A stretch of DNA of 38,619 bases from Verrucomicrobiota bacterium (GCA_003176045.1 PSRM01000300.1:1-38619); one strand, 5' to 3'; counted from the first letter of the stretch, positions 16,741 through 25,758 are shown. Numbers and translations: made by a program. The notes: generated from the letters alone by a model not told the origin.

Positions 16741-18225
16741 TTATTGCTGTCGTGTGAAGGTCGCAAACTCGGGCTTGGTTTCAATCAGGATGTCGCGGAC
16801 GGCGCGCCGATCTTCTGCTGACATACTCGCGCAAGTTTGGTCCGGCGCGGGGACAAGGCTGTCCCCGCCCCAATCATCACCTTTGAGAATCTGGTCCAAT
16901 CGCCGCCAAACATAGTTCTTCATCTCGCGGGGTAACCCGTCGAAGCTGCTGCTGTAGATCAAAAAGCTGCACGGATACCGAAACAAGCGTGTCTTAAGGT
17001 CGAGCTGGCGCAAAGAGCGGCCGCCGCTGGCGCGAGGTCCAATTCGTTGAAATTCGGCTGCAAAGGAGGAGGTCCCTTTGACGGGCCCTTTGAGCGGAGC
17101 TTCGTCTCGAAACAGCATGTATTCGAGCAAACGCTCGCCAGCCTGGGCGATGCGCTGTTGCGGCCAGGGGGAATCCACATTCAGATTTTCGACATCACCC
17201 AACTCTTTGCCCTTCCCGGCCAGCTCTGCCAAGGCGTATTGCGCCTCATAACTGGCGCGCGTCAGCAGGTTGTGCATGCGGACCTGGTGTTCGAGCACGA
17301 GCAGCGCTACAATATCGCTCTGAGGCGAGAGGTAAAGCGGCGCGTCAAAATGAGAGCGCAAATCTCTCAGGTTCGCCCCCAATCGGGCATCTACCTTCTC
17401 GGGATGATCGCGGTCCGATGAAATCACATTGCCAAGATGAAGTTCGCCTTCGCCTTTGCCCGGGACCAGTCCTTGCGACAGCACTTTTGCGGAAATATGC
17501 GTGCCGCTGACGTACCATCCGGCCCAGCGCTGATCCAGACTGGAGCCATGTCCAGATTCAAAGCCGCGAACGGTGGCCAGTGGCGTGCCGTCGGGACCGG
17601 TATGCACGGAGCGGACGAAGAAGCCCGGCACTTGCAGTGTTCTTGCGGTGTCGTGGCAGCTCAGACAATCGAACTGCCGTTTCAGCGTTGGTGAGGTATT
17701 GGCCGTTTGTTCGAGTGTATAGAAGACCGCGCCCCGCTTCGAGTCCACTGAGGCCAGGTCAATCACTGGGCAGCCGGGTGCCCAGCCGACATAGACGTCG
17801 CTTGAAAAGTACACGGCGCGGGGTGTTCGAGGGCTGGTCTGTTCTTTTTGTGAACTGGTTTTGGAGAAGACCAGGGTTTGCGAGGAAACCGGCACGTGCA
17901 GGGTCTTGAGCAGAGAGGAAAGATATCCTCGCTTGGACTCAAACTTCAGGTGCCTGGTTCCGGCCGCCATATCGCGCTGCAACTGTGTCACCGGATCGGT
18001 TAAGCCTTCCGAAGAATTGTAATGAATGACGGGGTCATCGACCTCGGGTAAGGCTCCCTGTCCGATGGCCCAGGGGGCCACGAGCAGAGACAACACAAAT
18101 GTCAGTTTCGAGACCCAGCAATGCGCCAGAAGACGTGAGGCACTGCACAAGCCATGTAGCAGCCGGGGCCCGCCGCGCCGGAATCGGATGAAGGTGGGTA
18201 ACGAGGCTCTGAAATCCTTGTGCAC
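16741..18225 (-). CDS. Exported monohaem cytochrome c-like protein of unknown role
   Basis: One CxxCH haem-binding site (FDCLSCHDTARTLQVPGFF) marks a c-type cytochrome expected in the periplasm. Other recognisable segments are VYVGWAPGCPVIDLASVDSK, WAGWYVSGTH, GELHLGNVISSDRD, LVLEHQVRMHNLLTRASYEA and NYVWRRLDQILKGDDW. A likely signal core is LTFVLSLLVAPWAIGQ. The longest frame starts at GTG 18225, but its first ~23 codons lie in a dispersed palindromic repeat; TTG 18150 gives a better-sized signal peptide. Electron-transfer or haem-linked catalytic roles are both possible. A GGGGACA/TGTCCCC palindrome sits inside the coding sequence at 16848-16867. Confidence 0.72.
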   Translation of the reverse strand: MHKDFRASLPTFIRFRRGGPRLLHGLCSASRLLAHCWVSKLTFVLSLLVAPWAIGQGALPEVDDPVIHYNSSEGLTDPVTQLQRDMAAGTRHLKFESKRGYLSSLLKTLHVPVSSQTLVFSKTSSQKEQTSPRTPRAVYFSSDVYVGWAPGCPVIDLASVDSKRGAVFYTLEQTANTSPTLKRQFDCLSCHDTARTLQVPGFFVRSVHTGPDGTPLATVRGFESGHGSSLDQRWAGWYVSGTHISAKVLSQGLVPGKGEGELHLGNVISSDRDHPEKVDARLGANLRDLRSHFDAPLYLSPQSDIVALLVLEHQVRMHNLLTRASYEAQYALAELAGKGKELGDVENLNVDSPWPQQRIAQAGERLLEYMLFRDEAPLKGPVKGTSSFAAEFQRIGPRASGGRSLRQLDLKTRLFRYPCSFLIYSSSFDGLPREMKNYVWRRLDQILKGDDWGGDSLVPAPDQTCASMSAEDRRAVRDILIETKPEFATFTRQQ

Positions 18226-18269
18226 GAGTTCTTAGGAAGAGATTAGAGCCTCGTCACCTCGGCTGCTAC
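18156..18269. repeat. Dispersed palindromic repeat (GTAGCAGCCG ... GTAACGAGGCTCT), copy 1
   Basis: The 3' arm AGAGCCTCGTCACCTCGGC (from 18245) pairs with GTAGCAGCCG (18156-18165) plus GTAACGAGGCTCT (18198-18210), with about 32 extra bases splitting the 5' arm. The core GTAACGAGGCWCTGAAATCC recurs at 37839-37858. It spans the 5' end of the cytochrome-like gene. Confidence 0.75.
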
Positions 18270-18290
18270 CATTATCTCACACCTCAACGC

Positions 18291-20507
18291 TCAAGGTGAA
18301 CGGACGCGATAATAATTGGCCGCCGCGTGCGCGCCAGCTTGGGGATCGGTGAATTGAAATTGGCCAGGCGTGACTTCGATGGCCGGACCCAGCACTGGCC
18401 AGTTTGATGAGAAGATGGACAGGTCGGTGGATCCAAGAACCGAGAAGGGCGCTCCGCTGGCGTTGGTGAAGCCGAGTTGAAAGGAGCCATCCGGCATCAT
18501 CTGCATCTGCGTGATCGGCGCCGTCACGCCCACCACTGCCCCGGTGCAGTAGGTGAAGGTCGCGCTCGAGGCGTATTCAGCCCATATTCGGTGGCTTGCC
18601 GCTGACGGATAGTTCGTGCTCAGCGATGCGGGCTGGAATATACCTCCCGAAGTCTGGCCCAGGAATGAATTGCCATCCCAGAATGTGACCATGCCCAATG
18701 GTCTGCCACCCTGCGGTGAAACCAACGCAGCGCTAAAGGTCACTGAATTGGAACCGATGACCGGCACTGTCGAGGTGAGAATCATAGTCGTTGATCGGGC
18801 GTGGACTCTTTGGACAAAGGTGATCATGCCCGTCGGGTACAGGCCATCGCCACTATATTGCGCTGTGATGAAGTGAACCCCCGCAACAAGATTGGTCGGG
18901 GCCGTTTGCGCAGTCCCATTCACAAGGGCAATGTTTGTGGCGAAGCTCCCGGAGCCGTCCAGGAAATTCATTGTTCCGCTGGGGACAGGTCCGGTCCCCG
19001 CGGGATTGGTAACCACCGCCGTGAAGGAAATCGACTGTCCCACCCAGGCGGTGCGTTCGTCGGGCACTGAGGAATAAGCTGAGACCGACAGGTTGGTTAA
19101 ACTATCAACCGCGTAGAGCTTGTTTCCATTGATCGTGTACACCGCGCCGTCAGGCGCCACGACGGTCGGCACGTACGGCTCGCCGTAGCCGGCGTTCAGA
19201 GTAAAAGCCTCGCTCAGCGAGTTCGAGAGCAGGTTCCATCGGTACAAGTGACCGTCCTCACTGGGCAAAAGCACCGATGCGGTCGCAGGATTGACCGCCG
19301 GGGTATTGATACACCATTCCTTATTGGTAAAAGGTCCCGTGACCGTCAACACCTCGCGCATGAAATTGATCCCGAGGCTCGGCTGCGCCGCGTTGGGATC
19401 AAGAATTGCCGCACGGTAAAAGCTGGTGCTGTAATCGTTATACTTGCTCACCAATAGATAAGAAGAGGGGCCTCGATAACCGTTGACTATGTTGGTTGGC
19501 ACGATCCCCTGCGTGTAATCGTAACCGAAGATCCCAGGCAGCTTTTGCGTGGCCAGATCGGCGCTGAAATGCAATGTCCTCCCTCCGCCAAAATACACGT
19601 CACCATCCGGGCCAATCGTCGGCGACGGCGTATCCCGGTCGAGCGGGTATATGTCGCCGCCACTGATCGGGTCCTTCAGGCGAACTTTGTACTTGGTCGC
19701 GAGAGTTGTGGCATCCAGTCCCAACAAATAAGCAGGAGGACCACCACCCGACTTCACTGCAACATAGAGCGTTGTTCCGTCCTGGCTCAAGCCTGGCGCG
19801 CAATTGGAGGAGTCACTGTTAACAGAGGGGTCGCCGGCCGCGTTTCCTGCAAGGACATAGGTCGCGGTGCCATTGGGCGCGATCCGCGCGTAGCCGCTGT
19901 TCGTCGTGTTCAACGGCGCTGGCGCGTTGCCGATGACTCGAAACCCGAAAAAGATGGTGCCATTTGCGTCGGCAGTAATCGGTGTGTCCAAATAGACCGT
20001 GCTGTTGTACGCGGCAGCGTTGGTGGAATAATCGGCTAGCGGCATGTAAAAGCAGGTCTGCACGGGTGTGCCCGGGCTGTCCGAATCGAGATTATCAATG
20101 TAATACACCGTGCCTCCGGCGCCCGGATAATAGAGTCGATTTCCGGCAGGGCCAACAGTGAGTACAGGGCCAAATGTAATGCCCTCATTTGAACTGCACG
20201 GACACATTGCCCAGTCTGTCGGCAGCGTATACTTGGTCCTCCCGGTAGCCCCTTCGATTGCGTTTACGGTAGCGGCACGACCCGCCGAGAACGAGGCGAA
20301 TATCACGGTATTGGAAGTAGTGATCACTGGTGAGCCGAAGTGCCAATACGACCCGCCAAGGGATGCGCTCCATCTTAAGTGGTTGAGGTGTTGGGCGGGC
20401 GTCGCGAACTGCGCCTGATGTTGCGCGTTCCCAGCGAAAGTTGGGCTCTGCGCGAAGGCGATGCGAGGGCAGAGAACGACCAGAGCCAGGAAGGGCCACA
20501 GTCTCAC
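18291..20507 (-). CDS. Secreted PQQ-like beta-propeller protein with Ig-like domains (paralogue 1)
   Basis: 738 residues from GTG 20507, with signal peptide MRLWPFLALVVLCPRIAFA. Residues ~20-470 have WD/PQQ-like blades (TVIFASFSAGRAATVNAIEG, GTVYYIDNLDSD, AVYTINGNKLYAVDSLTNLS). Two bacterial Ig-like (Big_3-type) domains follow (FTAVVTNPAGTGPVPSGTMN and FSAALVSPQGGRPLGMVTFW). A terminal module ends PQAGAHAAANYYRVRSP. It is an exported, probably surface-associated structural or binding protein with no catalytic motif. It is closely similar along its full length to the protein at 27428-29734. The conserved upstream element (20519-20600) abuts its start codon. Confidence 0.82.
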   Translation of the reverse strand: MRLWPFLALVVLCPRIAFAQSPTFAGNAQHQAQFATPAQHLNHLRWSASLGGSYWHFGSPVITTSNTVIFASFSAGRAATVNAIEGATGRTKYTLPTDWAMCPCSSNEGITFGPVLTVGPAGNRLYYPGAGGTVYYIDNLDSDSPGTPVQTCFYMPLADYSTNAAAYNSTVYLDTPITADANGTIFFGFRVIGNAPAPLNTTNSGYARIAPNGTATYVLAGNAAGDPSVNSDSSNCAPGLSQDGTTLYVAVKSGGGPPAYLLGLDATTLATKYKVRLKDPISGGDIYPLDRDTPSPTIGPDGDVYFGGGRTLHFSADLATQKLPGIFGYDYTQGIVPTNIVNGYRGPSSYLLVSKYNDYSTSFYRAAILDPNAAQPSLGINFMREVLTVTGPFTNKEWCINTPAVNPATASVLLPSEDGHLYRWNLLSNSLSEAFTLNAGYGEPYVPTVVAPDGAVYTINGNKLYAVDSLTNLSVSAYSSVPDERTAWVGQSISFTAVVTNPAGTGPVPSGTMNFLDGSGSFATNIALVNGTAQTAPTNLVAGVHFITAQYSGDGLYPTGMITFVQRVHARSTTMILTSTVPVIGSNSVTFSAALVSPQGGRPLGMVTFWDGNSFLGQTSGGIFQPASLSTNYPSAASHRIWAEYASSATFTYCTGAVVGVTAPITQMQMMPDGSFQLGFTNASGAPFSVLGSTDLSIFSSNWPVLGPAIEVTPGQFQFTDPQAGAHAAANYYRVRSP

Positions 20508-20518
20508 GGAACTGTTCT

Positions 20519-20600
20519 TGCTCTTGGTCGTTCTCGTATCCGCCTAATACTCAGCGGCCGGGACGCATTTCTTTCAAACTTTTTGAAAAGAGTATGAACC
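20519..20600 (-). promoter_or_regulatory. Conserved ~80-bp upstream element, copy B
   Basis: On the minus strand it reads TCAAAAAGTTTGAAAGAAAT, 10 nt later CCGCTGAGTATTA, then GCGGATACGAGAACGACC. TTGAAA and GCTGAG are separated by 16 nt, exactly as in the copies at 22757-22837 and 25441-25513. GATACGA lies 26 nt before the GTG of the PQQ-propeller gene. The order and spacing suggest a regulatory DNA site or RNA leader; which one is unknown. Confidence 0.65.
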
Positions 20601-20715
20601 ACGGATCGGGCGGATTGCTCGAATGCAGTTGAGTATCCGCGTAATCAGCGGAATCCGCGGTTAAGTCTTGCTTTCGTTGCGGCTTTGATTGCCATCAGAA
20701 CCACACCCGCCTGTC

Positions 20716-21607
20716 TCAGGCTGCATCGGCTAAGTGGAAGGCGGAGCGCCTTCGATTGGCTGCGAGAGTAAACCAAAAAGCTACCACTCCAATTAATACA
20801 AGCATACATGAGCTTGGTTCCGGTATCGTTTCGTCGGAACCGGTAATATTGGCAGCGCGGTAAGTTGGACCAGCTGTAGCAACTCCCGTCGTAAGATCAA
20901 TGCTGAAAATGCGGGTGTTCCGATTCTCAGAATCACCGCTGTAGGCATACAGGGTTCCGTTGGCAAAGCCGGCACCGTCCAGGGTCGGAGCACCAGTGGG
21001 CCCAATGGCGGTCGCAACCCCAGTGCTCAAATCCAGCCTGTAGAGTGTCGAAACGACGGAATTGCTGATTTCCAAAATGTAATAGAGGGAGCTCGAGTCG
21101 CCGGTTGGCCCAGATGAATGTGTTCGTGAAAGCTGGCAAGCCCGTGTTGCCTATGAGGGTGGCAGCTCCGGTAGTGCTATCAATTCGGTAAAGCGAATCT
21201 GCGAAGCTGATGCCATACAGAGTGCCGGAGACAGAGGCGAACGTGGTGAAGGGCAAAGGGTAATGGGATCCGGAGAAGCCAAACCTGGTGATTGTTGCGG
21301 CTGAAGGATCAAGGCGATATAGATAGCCCGCGCTATCCTCGCCAACCAGTGTCCCATCGGAGAGATTGCCCATACCGACAAAATAGGGTGAGCCTAAGGG
21401 TCCGCTGATCGGTCTTGCAAGGGCTGTGAAAGTCCCGGTTGCAATATCCAAGTTTCCAAAGCTGCCATTCTGAGTGACGACGTAAGTTATGGGATCAGCG
21501 AAGGCGAGGCGTGCGCAGAGACAGACAAGAGCCAGGCCGGGCCATACGCGACCGGGTACGAGGGGCGTGCTCGCTACCTTTGTGGTAAACTTTGTCGAAA
21601 TGATCAT
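20716..21607 (-). pseudogene. PEP-CTERM exported repeat protein, broken by a one-base frameshift
   Basis: The 5' part from ATG 21607 encodes a signal-bearing protein (WPGLALVCLCARLAFADPI) with propeller-like repeats (YLYRLDPSAATITRFGF, LYRIDSTTGAATLIGN). It loses its frame after TNTFIWA. The 3' part continues the same repeat type in another frame (GDSSSLYYILEISNSV, LYRLDLSTGVATAIGP). It ends in a PEP-CTERM signal, IPEPSSCMLVLIGVVAFWF plus a basic tail. Removing one A from GCCAACC (about 21105-21107) restores one frame of 296 codons. The ATG overlaps the stop of the HAF-repeat gene (ATGA). It is either a real pseudogene or a sequencing error. Confidence 0.75.
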
Positions 21608-22734
21608 AAACTGGCCTCAGACTTGCCAGAACGTGTGTTTTGCCCCGGCTCGCGCCAACGCCGCCAGCGCCCGAGCACCAATACGCCGCCGATGGCCATC
21701 AGGGCCACGCCGGCCGGCTCAGGCACCGGCGTGAGCAGAAAGGCGTCCGCCTGGCCATTGGGGTTGAGACCGTCGCCCACGATCAGGCCGGTGTTGCTGA
21801 TCGCGCTGGCCTCTTGCAGGGTCCAGCCGGAGTTGCTCGGGACCAGGGCGTTCAGGTCTCGCATCACGCCACCGCTGTAAAGGAAGGCGTGCTCTCCGGT
21901 TGGGCCGACAACGGTGTACGACTCTCCCACGATCATGCCATTGTTGTTGATGCACCGGGCCACACTGACCGTGCCGCCCAAGGTGCCCAGATCGAGCATT
22001 GTCCCCCCTCGATACAAGAAAGCGTGCTCGACAGCATCGCCGGCCAGATAGGCACCGCCAACGACTTGACCGGCGTCGTTGAGGCCCATCGCGGTACTGA
22101 TGCTGCCTCCGAGCGTGCCCAGGTCGCTCGTCACCCCACCGCTGTAGAGGAAGGCGTGCCTGTCGCCGCTGGAAGTGAAAGATTCCCCCGCCACCTGGCC
22201 AAAGCTGTTTAGGCTCGAGGCACTGCTATAATTGCCGCCGAGCGTGCCCAGATCGTGCATCACGCCGCCGCTATAGAAAAACGCGTGTTGGGTGCCGCCC
22301 GCCACGTACGCCCAGCCGGCCAACTGGCCATTGTTGTTAATGGCATTGGCAGAGCTCCCCGGGCCGCCCAGCGACCCCAAGTTGCCCATCACCCCACCGG
22401 TGAACAGGAACCCATATTCAGGTCCATTGCTGAGTGTGGAAAAGCCGGCCACCTGGCCGTTGTTATTAATGCCCGTCCCTGCCGTGTAGGCGCCACCTAA
22501 CGTGCCCAGGTCCCGCATGACCCCGCCACTGTACAAAAACGCTCCGTTCCCGGAACCACCCGCCGGAACATACCACCCTGTCACCTGTCCGTTATCATTT
22601 ACCCCAGCAGCCACGCTGTCAGTGCCGCCAAGGGTGCCCAAGTCCGTTATCACGTACTGCTGAGCGAACACGGCAGGGCCGGTCAAAGCGAGGGCGAATC
22701 CGATGAATCCGCAATGGAGCCTGACGCCTTTCAT
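21604..22734 (-). CDS. HAF-repeat PEP-CTERM exported protein
   Basis: 376 residues from ATG 22734, with signal peptide LHCGFIGFALALTGPAVFA. At least six repeats of about 48 residues carry HAFLYSGGVMRDLGTLGG and INNNGQVAG motifs, the signature of the extracellular HAF repeat family. The C-terminus is a PEP-CTERM anchor: VPEPAGVALMAIGGVLVLG then an RWRRWRE basic tail. The protein should be exported and processed by an exosortase encoded elsewhere. The stop overlaps the next start as ATGA. The conserved element at 22757-22837 lies just upstream. Confidence 0.88.
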   Translation of the reverse strand: MKGVRLHCGFIGFALALTGPAVFAQQYVITDLGTLGGTDSVAAGVNDNGQVTGWYVPAGGSGNGAFLYSGGVMRDLGTLGGAYTAGTGINNNGQVAGFSTLSNGPEYGFLFTGGVMGNLGSLGGPGSSANAINNNGQLAGWAYVAGGTQHAFFYSGGVMHDLGTLGGNYSSASSLNSFGQVAGESFTSSGDRHAFLYSGGVTSDLGTLGGSISTAMGLNDAGQVVGGAYLAGDAVEHAFLYRGGTMLDLGTLGGTVSVARCINNNGMIVGESYTVVGPTGEHAFLYSGGVMRDLNALVPSNSGWTLQEASAISNTGLIVGDGLNPNGQADAFLLTPVPEPAGVALMAIGGVLVLGRWRRWREPGQNTRSGKSEASL

Positions 22735-22756
22735 GAGTTAAGGAATATTACCGGGC

Positions 22757-22837
22757 TGCTCTTTTCCGTTTTCGTATCTGCTGATTACTCAGCAATCGGC
22801 AGGCATTTCTTTCAAACTTTTTGAGGAACTTTTTGCC
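22757..22837 (-). promoter_or_regulatory. Conserved ~80-bp upstream element, copy A
   Basis: In gene direction: GGCAAAAAGTTCCTCAAAAA, GTTTGAAAGAAATGC, a 9-nt variable part, TTGCTGAGTAATCAGCA (with an internal GCTGA/TCAGC palindrome) and GATACGAAAACGG. GATACGA ends 37 nt before the ATG of the HAF-repeat gene. The leading 32 bases align with copy C and the tail with copy B. Confidence 0.65.
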
Positions 22838-22877
22838 GGTCCCGCGGGTGCATATTTTCTTCTGTGTGACAGCGTCG

Positions 22878-25352
22878 TCAGGGCAGCATCGCCACGCGAT
22901 AGAATCGGCGGGTGGCTCGCGGAGGCGGATCGGTGGCAATGGCAACGGAATTGGTAGCGGTCACGGGGAGGCCCAGACTGCCCCAGACATGTTGGCTTAA
23001 ATCGCCGGTGAATTGAAGTTGGTAGCTGCGGCCAGCAACCGCGCTCCAGGATAGCACCACCTCGTTGTTCGTGAGCTGCACCGACAACAGGACGGGTGCA
23101 GGATCGGCGATGACCAGCTCGAAAAGGGTGCCGTTGCCCCCAGCGCCGCCGAATTCAGCCACGCCATAAAGGTTGCCGTCGAGACCCAGTATCAGGCCGC
23201 ACTCGGGGATGGCGCCATCGGGAGTCCCCACGAACGAATGCAGGTTGCTGTAGGTGCCATTGGTCTGGAATCGGAATATCACACCGTTGTCGAATGCGCC
23301 ACCGGCCATGGTTGTGCCATAGAAACCGTCGCCGACGAGAAGCAGCCTGGCGGCGGGCTGAGCCCCGCTGGTGCCATCAAAGGAATAGAGGCTTGAGAAC
23401 AGGCCGTTGGTAGTAAACTTGAATATTGTGCCGAAGCCGTAAGCGCCACCGGACGCAGTGGTGCCGTACAGGCAACCGTCCGAACCCACCGCCAGGCCCG
23501 CTTGCGGATCAGAGCCATTCGCGCCACCGGGGAAAGTGTACATGGTGGCCACTCCCCCACCTGGTGTGAATGCGAAAATGGATCCGTTCCCAAGTGGGGT
23601 TGTGCCGTAAAGTTTACCGTCCGGGGCCTGGACCAGTGTTGCCCCCTTGGGTAAGCCACTGCTGAACCCATCGAACGGTACGACCGTTGTCAGCGTTCCG
23701 TTCGTGTTGACCCCAAAAACCACGCCATCACCCAGGATGCTGGAACCCTGGGTGCCCCCATTCTCGGTCGTTCCGTAAAAGTTGCCGTCACTGGCTTGAG
23801 TCAGACCTGACCATGGAAGCGCGCCGTCCAGCGCGAAAGTGCTGCCGTTGGTCACGGAACCGAAATTGTAGATCGAGGTCAGTACGCCATTGGTCGTTAA
23901 ACTGAAGACGGTTCCGTCTCCGTGGGTGCCGCCATTTGGTGCCGTCCCAAGGAAGGTGCCATTGGCGAGGCGAAGCAGTTGCCCCTCCGGGCCATAGCCA
24001 TTACCCCCGCCGAAATAGGCAACAACTGAATAGTTAGAAGAGGCGTTAGGAAGCAAGTACTTGAAAACGGTACCCTGGCCATTGGCCGCGTCAGTCTCGG
24101 TCGTGCCATAGATGTTGCCTGCCTGGTCCAGGGCCAGTTCGGCCGATGGATTGATCCCGTCAGCCACAAAATCATAAACCACAGCAAAGGCCCCGTTCGT
24201 CGTAATCTTGAATACCGTTCCACTGCCCGCCGGCCCAGGAGCCACTCCGCCCTGGGAGGCAGTCCCGTAAAGTGTCCCGCCTATGAGTAGCAAGCCCGAA
24301 TCGGGCGCCTGGCCATCTAAACCATTGTGAAAAGAATACAGTGAGGTCAGCACACCGGCAGTGGTGATTTTGAATATTGTGCCATCCCCGCCCAAACTCA
24401 GATCATTGGTGCCACCGGATTCGGTCGTCCCATAGAGATTGCCGTCGCTGCCGAAAACCAGACCGCAACGAGGACGGGCGCCGTCCAACGGTTTGCCACT
24501 TGAATTCGTGACAGTGCCGAACGAATAGAGATGGGTCAAGGCACCGTTGGTGGTGATCCTGAATACACAACCCAAGCCATGTGCTCCGCCACTGTAGCCT
24601 GTGCCATAGAAGTTCCCGTCCGCGCCCTGGACGAGCGGGGCCTCAGGATTTGGATTTTGCACCCCGGCCGGTTTCGAGACGAAAGAATCGAGCGTGGACA
24701 AAGCACCGTTGGTCGTGATTTGGAAAAAGGTGCCTGCGTTGAACAGCCCGCCGCTGGTGGTGGTGCCGTAGAGGCTGCCATCGCCGCCGAGCACAAGCGG
24801 GGCCAGTGGAGTTGCGCCGTTGGTCCGGTCGAATGCGTAGAGAGTTGTCAATAGCGCATCGGGTGTCATCCTGAATATCGTTCCCAACCCGTAGGCCCCT
24901 CCAGACTCGGTCGCCCCGTAAAAGTTGCCATCCCGGGCCAGACTCAGACCACCGACTGGTGTGCCACCGTCGCCACCGCCAGTGAATTCAATCAGAGTCG
25001 CCAACGTACCATTTGTAGTAATATTGAACACAGTGCCAGCCTCGTAATATCCCCCGCCGCGAGTGGTCCCGTAGAACGAGGCATTAACCCCTTGGATCAA
25101 GGCGCTCTCGGCGTCGGCACCGTCACTGGCCTGGTCACCAAAACTGTGCAACAGCGTGGCGAGTCCGTTGGTGGTAACTTTGAAAACGGTGCAAGATTGC
25201 TTCGAGCCCATCCCAGAGGTGGTGCCGTAGAGATTTCCATCCGGCCCAAGCGCCAGGGGAGCAAGAGGCCGGGAGCCAACGTTTTGGAAGGAGTGCAGGT
25301 TGGTGAAAGTGACAGCATCCGCTTGCGAAGAAACCAGCAGCCACACGATCAC
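22878..25352 (-). CDS. GloVer tandem-repeat exported protein
   Basis: 824 residues with 14 visible repeats of about 55 residues built on the pattern [NSC]-[LF]-Y-G-T-T-x-x-G-G-x-x-x-x-G-T-[IV]-F (for example NFYGATESGGAYGLGTIF and CLYGTTASGGAYGFGTIF). This is the Gloeobacter/Verrucomicrobia 'GloVer' repeat, predicted to form a propeller-like surface protein. The C-terminal module reads LSWSAVAGRSYQLQFTG ... RRFYRVAMLP. The assigned start is GTG 25352 in front of a short signal segment (VIVWLLVSSQADA). The frame stays open upstream and would add a basic n-region, but no better start codon is present. A copy of the conserved element lies upstream at 25441-25513. Confidence 0.87.
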   Translation of the reverse strand: MIVWLLVSSQADAVTFTNLHSFQNVGSRPLAPLALGPDGNLYGTTSGMGSKQSCTVFKVTTNGLATLLHSFGDQASDGADAESALIQGVNASFYGTTRGGGYYEAGTVFNITTNGTLATLIEFTGGGDGGTPVGGLSLARDGNFYGATESGGAYGLGTIFRMTPDALLTTLYAFDRTNGATPLAPLVLGGDGSLYGTTTSGGLFNAGTFFQITTNGALSTLDSFVSKPAGVQNPNPEAPLVQGADGNFYGTGYSGGAHGLGCVFRITTNGALTHLYSFGTVTNSSGKPLDGARPRCGLVFGSDGNLYGTTESGGTNDLSLGGDGTIFKITTAGVLTSLYSFHNGLDGQAPDSGLLLIGGTLYGTASQGGVAPGPAGSGTVFKITTNGAFAVVYDFVADGINPSAELALDQAGNIYGTTETDAANGQGTVFKYLLPNASSNYSVVAYFGGGNGYGPEGQLLRLANGTFLGTAPNGGTHGDGTVFSLTTNGVLTSIYNFGSVTNGSTFALDGALPWSGLTQASDGNFYGTTENGGTQGSSILGDGVVFGVNTNGTLTTVVPFDGFSSGLPKGATLVQAPDGKLYGTTPLGNGSIFAFTPGGGVATMYTFPGGANGSDPQAGLAVGSDGCLYGTTASGGAYGFGTIFKFTTNGLFSSLYSFDGTSGAQPAARLLLVGDGFYGTTMAGGAFDNGVIFRFQTNGTYSNLHSFVGTPDGAIPECGLILGLDGNLYGVAEFGGAGGNGTLFELVIADPAPVLLSVQLTNNEVVLSWSAVAGRSYQLQFTGDLSQHVWGSLGLPVTATNSVAIATDPPPRATRRFYRVAMLP

Positions 25353-25758
25353 GGTGGCTCTGGGCCAAATCGTTGGCGAAAACCGATTGGATTTGGATCC
25401 TGGTCCCAGTTTCTCAGTGGGTATGGTTATGGAATGCGTTTTTGCTTTCGTATCAGTTTATTCCTCAGCCGTTGAAAGGTGTTTCTTTCAAAATATTTGA
25501 AGAATTATTTGCCGACCGTTCCGCGCCGAGCGGAGCGACCCCCTGATAGCCCAGCCGAATGGAATGCACCCCGGAGGGGTGCTGGAACCGGGGCCGAGCT
25601 GCGTCGCTGCCAAATCAAATCCAGCGCCCCGAACATTGTTCTTGCACGCCTGTCGGGGTGCTGGATTAAGGGGACGAGCTACCGGAGGTCGCTTTGCGCT
25701 TTTGCGTTTTGCCGTTCTCACTCACTCACCCACTCGCTCACCCGCTCACTAACGGACC
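25353..25758. other. Intergenic stretch with regulatory element and repeats
   Basis: Apart from the conserved element (25441-25513), it holds a perfect palindrome GCACCCCGGAGGGGTGC (25566-25582), a second partly matching GGGGTGCTGGA unit near 25653, and a CTCACTCACCCACTCGCTCA-type tandem run (about 25716-25750) just after the kinase stop. No gene is supported in it. Confidence 0.6.
25441..25513 (-). promoter_or_regulatory. Conserved ~80-bp upstream element, copy C
   Basis: In gene direction: GGCAAATAATTCTTCAAATA, TTTTGAAAGAAACACC, then GGCTGAGGAATAAACTGATA and CGAAAGCAAAAACGC. TTGAAA to GCTGAG is again 16 nt. It lies about 90 nt before the assigned GTG of the GloVer gene, further than copies A and B lie from their starts. 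Confidence 0.6.

Noticed and set aside
20519..25513. Reading the GCTGAG blocks as a TPP (THI-box) riboswitch
   Set aside because: Only the CTGAG core is shared; the other conserved THI-box segments are absent.
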